Made by a program: the position numbers and the translations under genes
The notes under the pieces: model-generated
The model's database searches: none
What the model saw: the letters and a program-made list of their open reading frames with translations, nothing else
Told to the model about the DNA's origin: nothing
Part shown: piece after piece, positions 61,874 through 64,000 of the stretch
How the letters are laid out: every line of letters starts with the position of its first letter
Numbering within the stretch: position 1 is the first letter of the stretch
Source: Geopsychrobacter electrodiphilus DSM 16401
GTDB lineage: Bacteria; Desulfobacterota; Desulfuromonadia; Desulfuromonadales; Geopsychrobacteraceae
Reading direction: 5' to 3'
Length of the DNA: 64,000 nt
Assembly (NCBI RefSeq): GCF_000384395.1
Contig: NZ_ARWE01000001.1
Coordinates: 434,001-498,000 of the forward strand

Positions 61874-64000
61874 ACGAAGAGTTGCCACCCAATGTTGCGC
61901 TGGCCAAACTGGATGATCTGATCAACTGGGGCCGCAAGAACAGCCTCTGGCCGATGTTCTTCGGGCTCTCCTGCTGTTTCGTCGAGATGATGACCAGCAT
62001 GACTCCGCGCTTTGATCTGTCGCGCTTCGGCGCCGAAGTCCTGCGCGGCACACCGCGTGAAGCCGACCTGATGATTATCTCGGGCACCCCCTTTAAAAAG
62101 ATGGGGGAAGCGATTTTGCGCCTCTATGAGCAGATGCCCAACCCCAAGTGGGTCATTGCCATGGGGAGCTGCGCCAATTCGGGCGGCATGTACGATGTTT
62201 ATTCGGTGATCCAGGGGGTCAACCAGATTCTGCCGGTTGATGTTTATATCCCCGGTTGCCCCCCGCGCCCCGAGGCCTTTATTCAGGGGCTCATCACCCT
62301 GCAGGAGAAGATTGCCGCCGAAGAGCATCCGGCGCGCAAGGTTCTGGGCCTGTCTGGCGGCAGTGAAGGGACTAGCGCTCCGGTGTTGATCGACGGCGCC
62401 ACCAAGAGCCGTGACCCGCGTGGTCCCGGGTATGGCCCGGCCGCGCTGCGCGGCAGTGCGCAGCAGCATCCCCATTTTGTAGGTAATCGCGATAATATGA
62501 CCTGGCGGCCACCCCAACCCAAGGTCTTTTCCAACGACGATTTTGAAGAGCTTTACCATGAGATTCGTCAGCGCTTTAATGGCGAAGTGCACTACGAAGA
62601 AGAGGCGGCCGACATGCCGACCCTGCGCACCACGCCGGAACTGCTGCCGGCCTTGTTGCGCTATCTGAAAAACGAAGCCAAACCCGCCTACCGCCGCCTC
62701 GAGGATATTACCGCCATTGATGAACGTGCCCGACTCAAACGTCCGGGGCATGATTTCACCCTCATTTACCATCTGCTCAGTTTTGAGCGTCGCGGTTACC
62801 TGCGGGTGCGGGTGCCGCTGAAGAATACGCCACCCCAGGGAGTGTCGGTGGTCGATATCTGGCCGAACGCCAACTGGTACGAGCGTGAGGTCTATGACAT
62901 GTTCGGCATCGACTTTCGCGGCCACCCTGATCTGCGCCGCATCCTGATGCCTGCCAGTTGGGAAGGGCACCCGTTGCGCAAGGATCACCCTTCGCGCGCG
63001 ACCGAGATGGCGCCGTTTACCGTAGAAACGGCGCTCGGCATGCTGCCGGTCGACGGGGATCTGCTGGTGCCGCTCAAGGGGGCCGATGATGGTTCAATGG
63101 TACTGAATCTCGGTCCGCATCATCCTGGTACTCATGGCGTTCTGCGGCTGGTCCTGCGCCTGCACGGCGAAGAGATTTCGGATGTCGATGTCGATCTCGG
63201 TTATCATCACCGTGGGGCTGAAAAGATCGGCGAGCGTCAACACTGGGCCCAGTTTATCCCCTACACCGATCGTATCGACTATCTCTCCGGGGTGCAGAAC
63301 AACCTCGCCTACCTGAACAGCCTCGAAACCCTGCTCGGGGTGCGGGTGCCGGAACGCGCCGAAGTCATTCGGGTGATGCTGTGCGAGCTGTTCCGGCTGG
63401 CGAATCATCTGGTCTGGCTGGGAACCTTCGCTCATGATGTCGGGGCGATGACCCCGGTCTTTTACTGTTTTGAATCGCGCGAAAAGATCTTCGATATTAT
63501 CGAACTGGTGACCGGTGGGCGCATGCACCCCTCTTTTTTCCGTATCGGCGGCCTGCCCAAGGATCTACCTGACGGCTGGAAGCAGCGGGTCGACATTTTC
63601 ACCAGCAGCTTTGAAGCGCGGATCAATGAGCTGGATAAGCTGCTCAGCGATGGTCCGATCTTCCGTGCCCGCACCGAAGGGATCGGCGCAATCAGTCTTG
63701 AGCAGGCGCTTGACTGGGGGATCAGCGGACCCAACCTGCGTGCCACCGGCTTTGAGTGGGACCTGCGGCGTGCCATGCCCTACAGCGGCTATGAGCGTTT
63801 CGATTTTGAGGTGGTGACCGAGACCGCTGGCGACAGTTACGCGCGCTACCGGGTGCGGATGGGAGAGATGCGCCAGTCGTTAAGTATTATTAAACAGGCG
63901 GCCAGCGGTATGCCGGTCGGGCGCTGGATGACCGACGATTATCGTTACGGTTATCCGCAGCGCGAGGACGGCCTCAAGGATATCGAGAGCCTCATCCATC
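61870..64000 (+). CDS. nuoBCD: Fused complex I subunit NuoBCD (3' end beyond the window)
   Basis: The GTG at 61870 (overlapping the nuoA stop) opens a frame that stays open to the window edge, 710 codons. Residues ~1-150 are NuoB with the N2 cluster cysteines ([27 protein letters not shown]). Residues ~150-230 form a linker. Residues ~230-395 are NuoC ([21 protein letters not shown]). From ~410 on it is NuoD ([18 protein letters not shown]). I checked the reading frame across both junctions. It forms the core of the peripheral arm, passing electrons to quinone. NuoCD fusions are common; a BCD fusion is known in Desulfuromonadales relatives (recalled). Confidence 0.92.
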   Translation, partial: MNEELPPNVALAKLDDLINWGRKNSLWPMFFGLSCCFVEMMTSMTPRFDLSRFGAEVLRGTPREADLMIISGTPFKKMGEAILRLYEQMPNPKWVIAMGSCANSGGMYDVYSVIQGVNQILPVDVYIPGCPPRPEAFIQGLITLQEKIAAEEHPARKVLGLSGGSEGTSAPVLIDGATKSRDPRGPGYGPAALRGSAQQHPHFVGNRDNMTWRPPQPKVFSNDDFEELYHEIRQRFNGEVHYEEEAADMPTLRTTPELLPALLRYLKNEAKPAYRRLEDITAIDERARLKRPGHDFTLIYHLLSFERRGYLRVRVPLKNTPPQGVSVVDIWPNANWYEREVYDMFGIDFRGHPDLRRILMPASWEGHPLRKDHPSRATEMAPFTVETALGMLPVDGDLLVPLKGADDGSMVLNLGPHHPGTHGVLRLVLRLHGEEISDVDVDLGYHHRGAEKIGERQHWAQFIPYTDRIDYLSGVQNNLAYLNSLETLLGVRVPERAEVIRVMLCELFRLANHLVWLGTFAHDVGAMTPVFYCFESREKIFDIIELVTGGRMHPSFFRIGGLPKDLPDGWKQRVDIFTSSFEARINELDKLLSDGPIFRARTEGIGAISLEQALDWGISGPNLRATGFEWDLRRAMPYSGYERFDFEVVTETAGDSYARYRVRMGEMRQSLSIIKQAASGMPVGRWMTDDYRYGYPQREDGLKDIESLIH

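Noticed and set aside
61843-62988. Minus-strand open frame of 381 codons
   Set aside because: It is antisense to nuoBCD, whose product matches three complex I subunits.
1-64000. CRISPR arrays, rRNA, tRNA and intact transposases
   Set aside because: Both strands were read for regularly spaced repeats, tRNA-like cloverleaf ends and transposase motifs; none was convincing by eye. A dedicated scan would be needed to exclude a small RNA gene.

Overview
The window looks like chromosomal DNA of an anaerobic or facultatively anaerobic Gram-negative bacterium, most likely of the Desulfuromonadales/Geobacter group. This is inferred from three things: a single open frame encoding complex I subunits B, C and D; two energy-converting-hydrogenase-related (Ehr) gene sets; and heptad-periodic GTGAGG/CCTCAC intergenic repeats. 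Outer-membrane proteins and a lipoprotein support a Gram-negative cell. No rRNA, tRNA, CRISPR array or intact transposase was found.

Region 1 (1-13,000) is a patchwork. It holds a PEBP-family protein; a class II Fic protein flanked by repeats and insertion-sequence-like scars; a glutathione S-transferase; a NapH-like membrane ferredoxin; a grpE-cbpA-cbpM chaperone set without dnaK; an ankyrin-repeat lipoprotein paired with a secreted hydrolase-like protein; a small barrel-like outer-membrane protein; and a decayed universal stress protein gene. Region 2 (13,000-18,200, minus strand) is a complete branched-chain amino-acid ABC transporter, transcribed livK-livH-livM-livG-livF. Region 3 (18,700-32,000) holds two regulators (XRE-cupin and a RutR-like TetR) and a complete reductive pyrimidine catabolic set: NCS1 permease, Tsx-like porin, PreT/PreA dihydropyrimidine dehydrogenase, dihydropyrimidinase, N-carbamoyl-beta-alanine amidohydrolase, beta-alanine transaminase and CoA-acylating (methyl)malonate-semialdehyde dehydrogenase. 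Together they would import uracil/thymine or nucleosides and convert the base to ammonia, CO2 and acetyl-CoA or propionyl-CoA.

Region 4 (32,000-42,500) carries an M16 protease, an M23 envelope peptidase, a pyruvate-dehydrogenase-type operon (E1 alpha, E1 beta, E2) whose promoter appears to start transcription at the first base of the start codon, a Glu/Leu-type dehydrogenase and an AraC-MGMT fusion.

Region 5 (42,500-64,000) is dominated by the complex I superfamily. Two paralogous Ehr modules lie in tandem on the minus strand, separated by a gene joining an excisionase-type DNA-binding domain to a PTS EIIA(Ntr)-type domain. Both catalytic large subunits lack the CxxC pairs that bind Ni-Fe, while the proximal iron-sulfur cluster cysteines and the proton-pump subunits are kept. 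After rnhA and a small unknown gene, the nuo operon begins on the plus strand (nuoA, then the nuoBCD fusion running off the end). Three complex-I-like machines therefore sit within about 22 kb. The Ehr pair and its phosphotransferase-type regulator are the strongest candidates for an under-described system.
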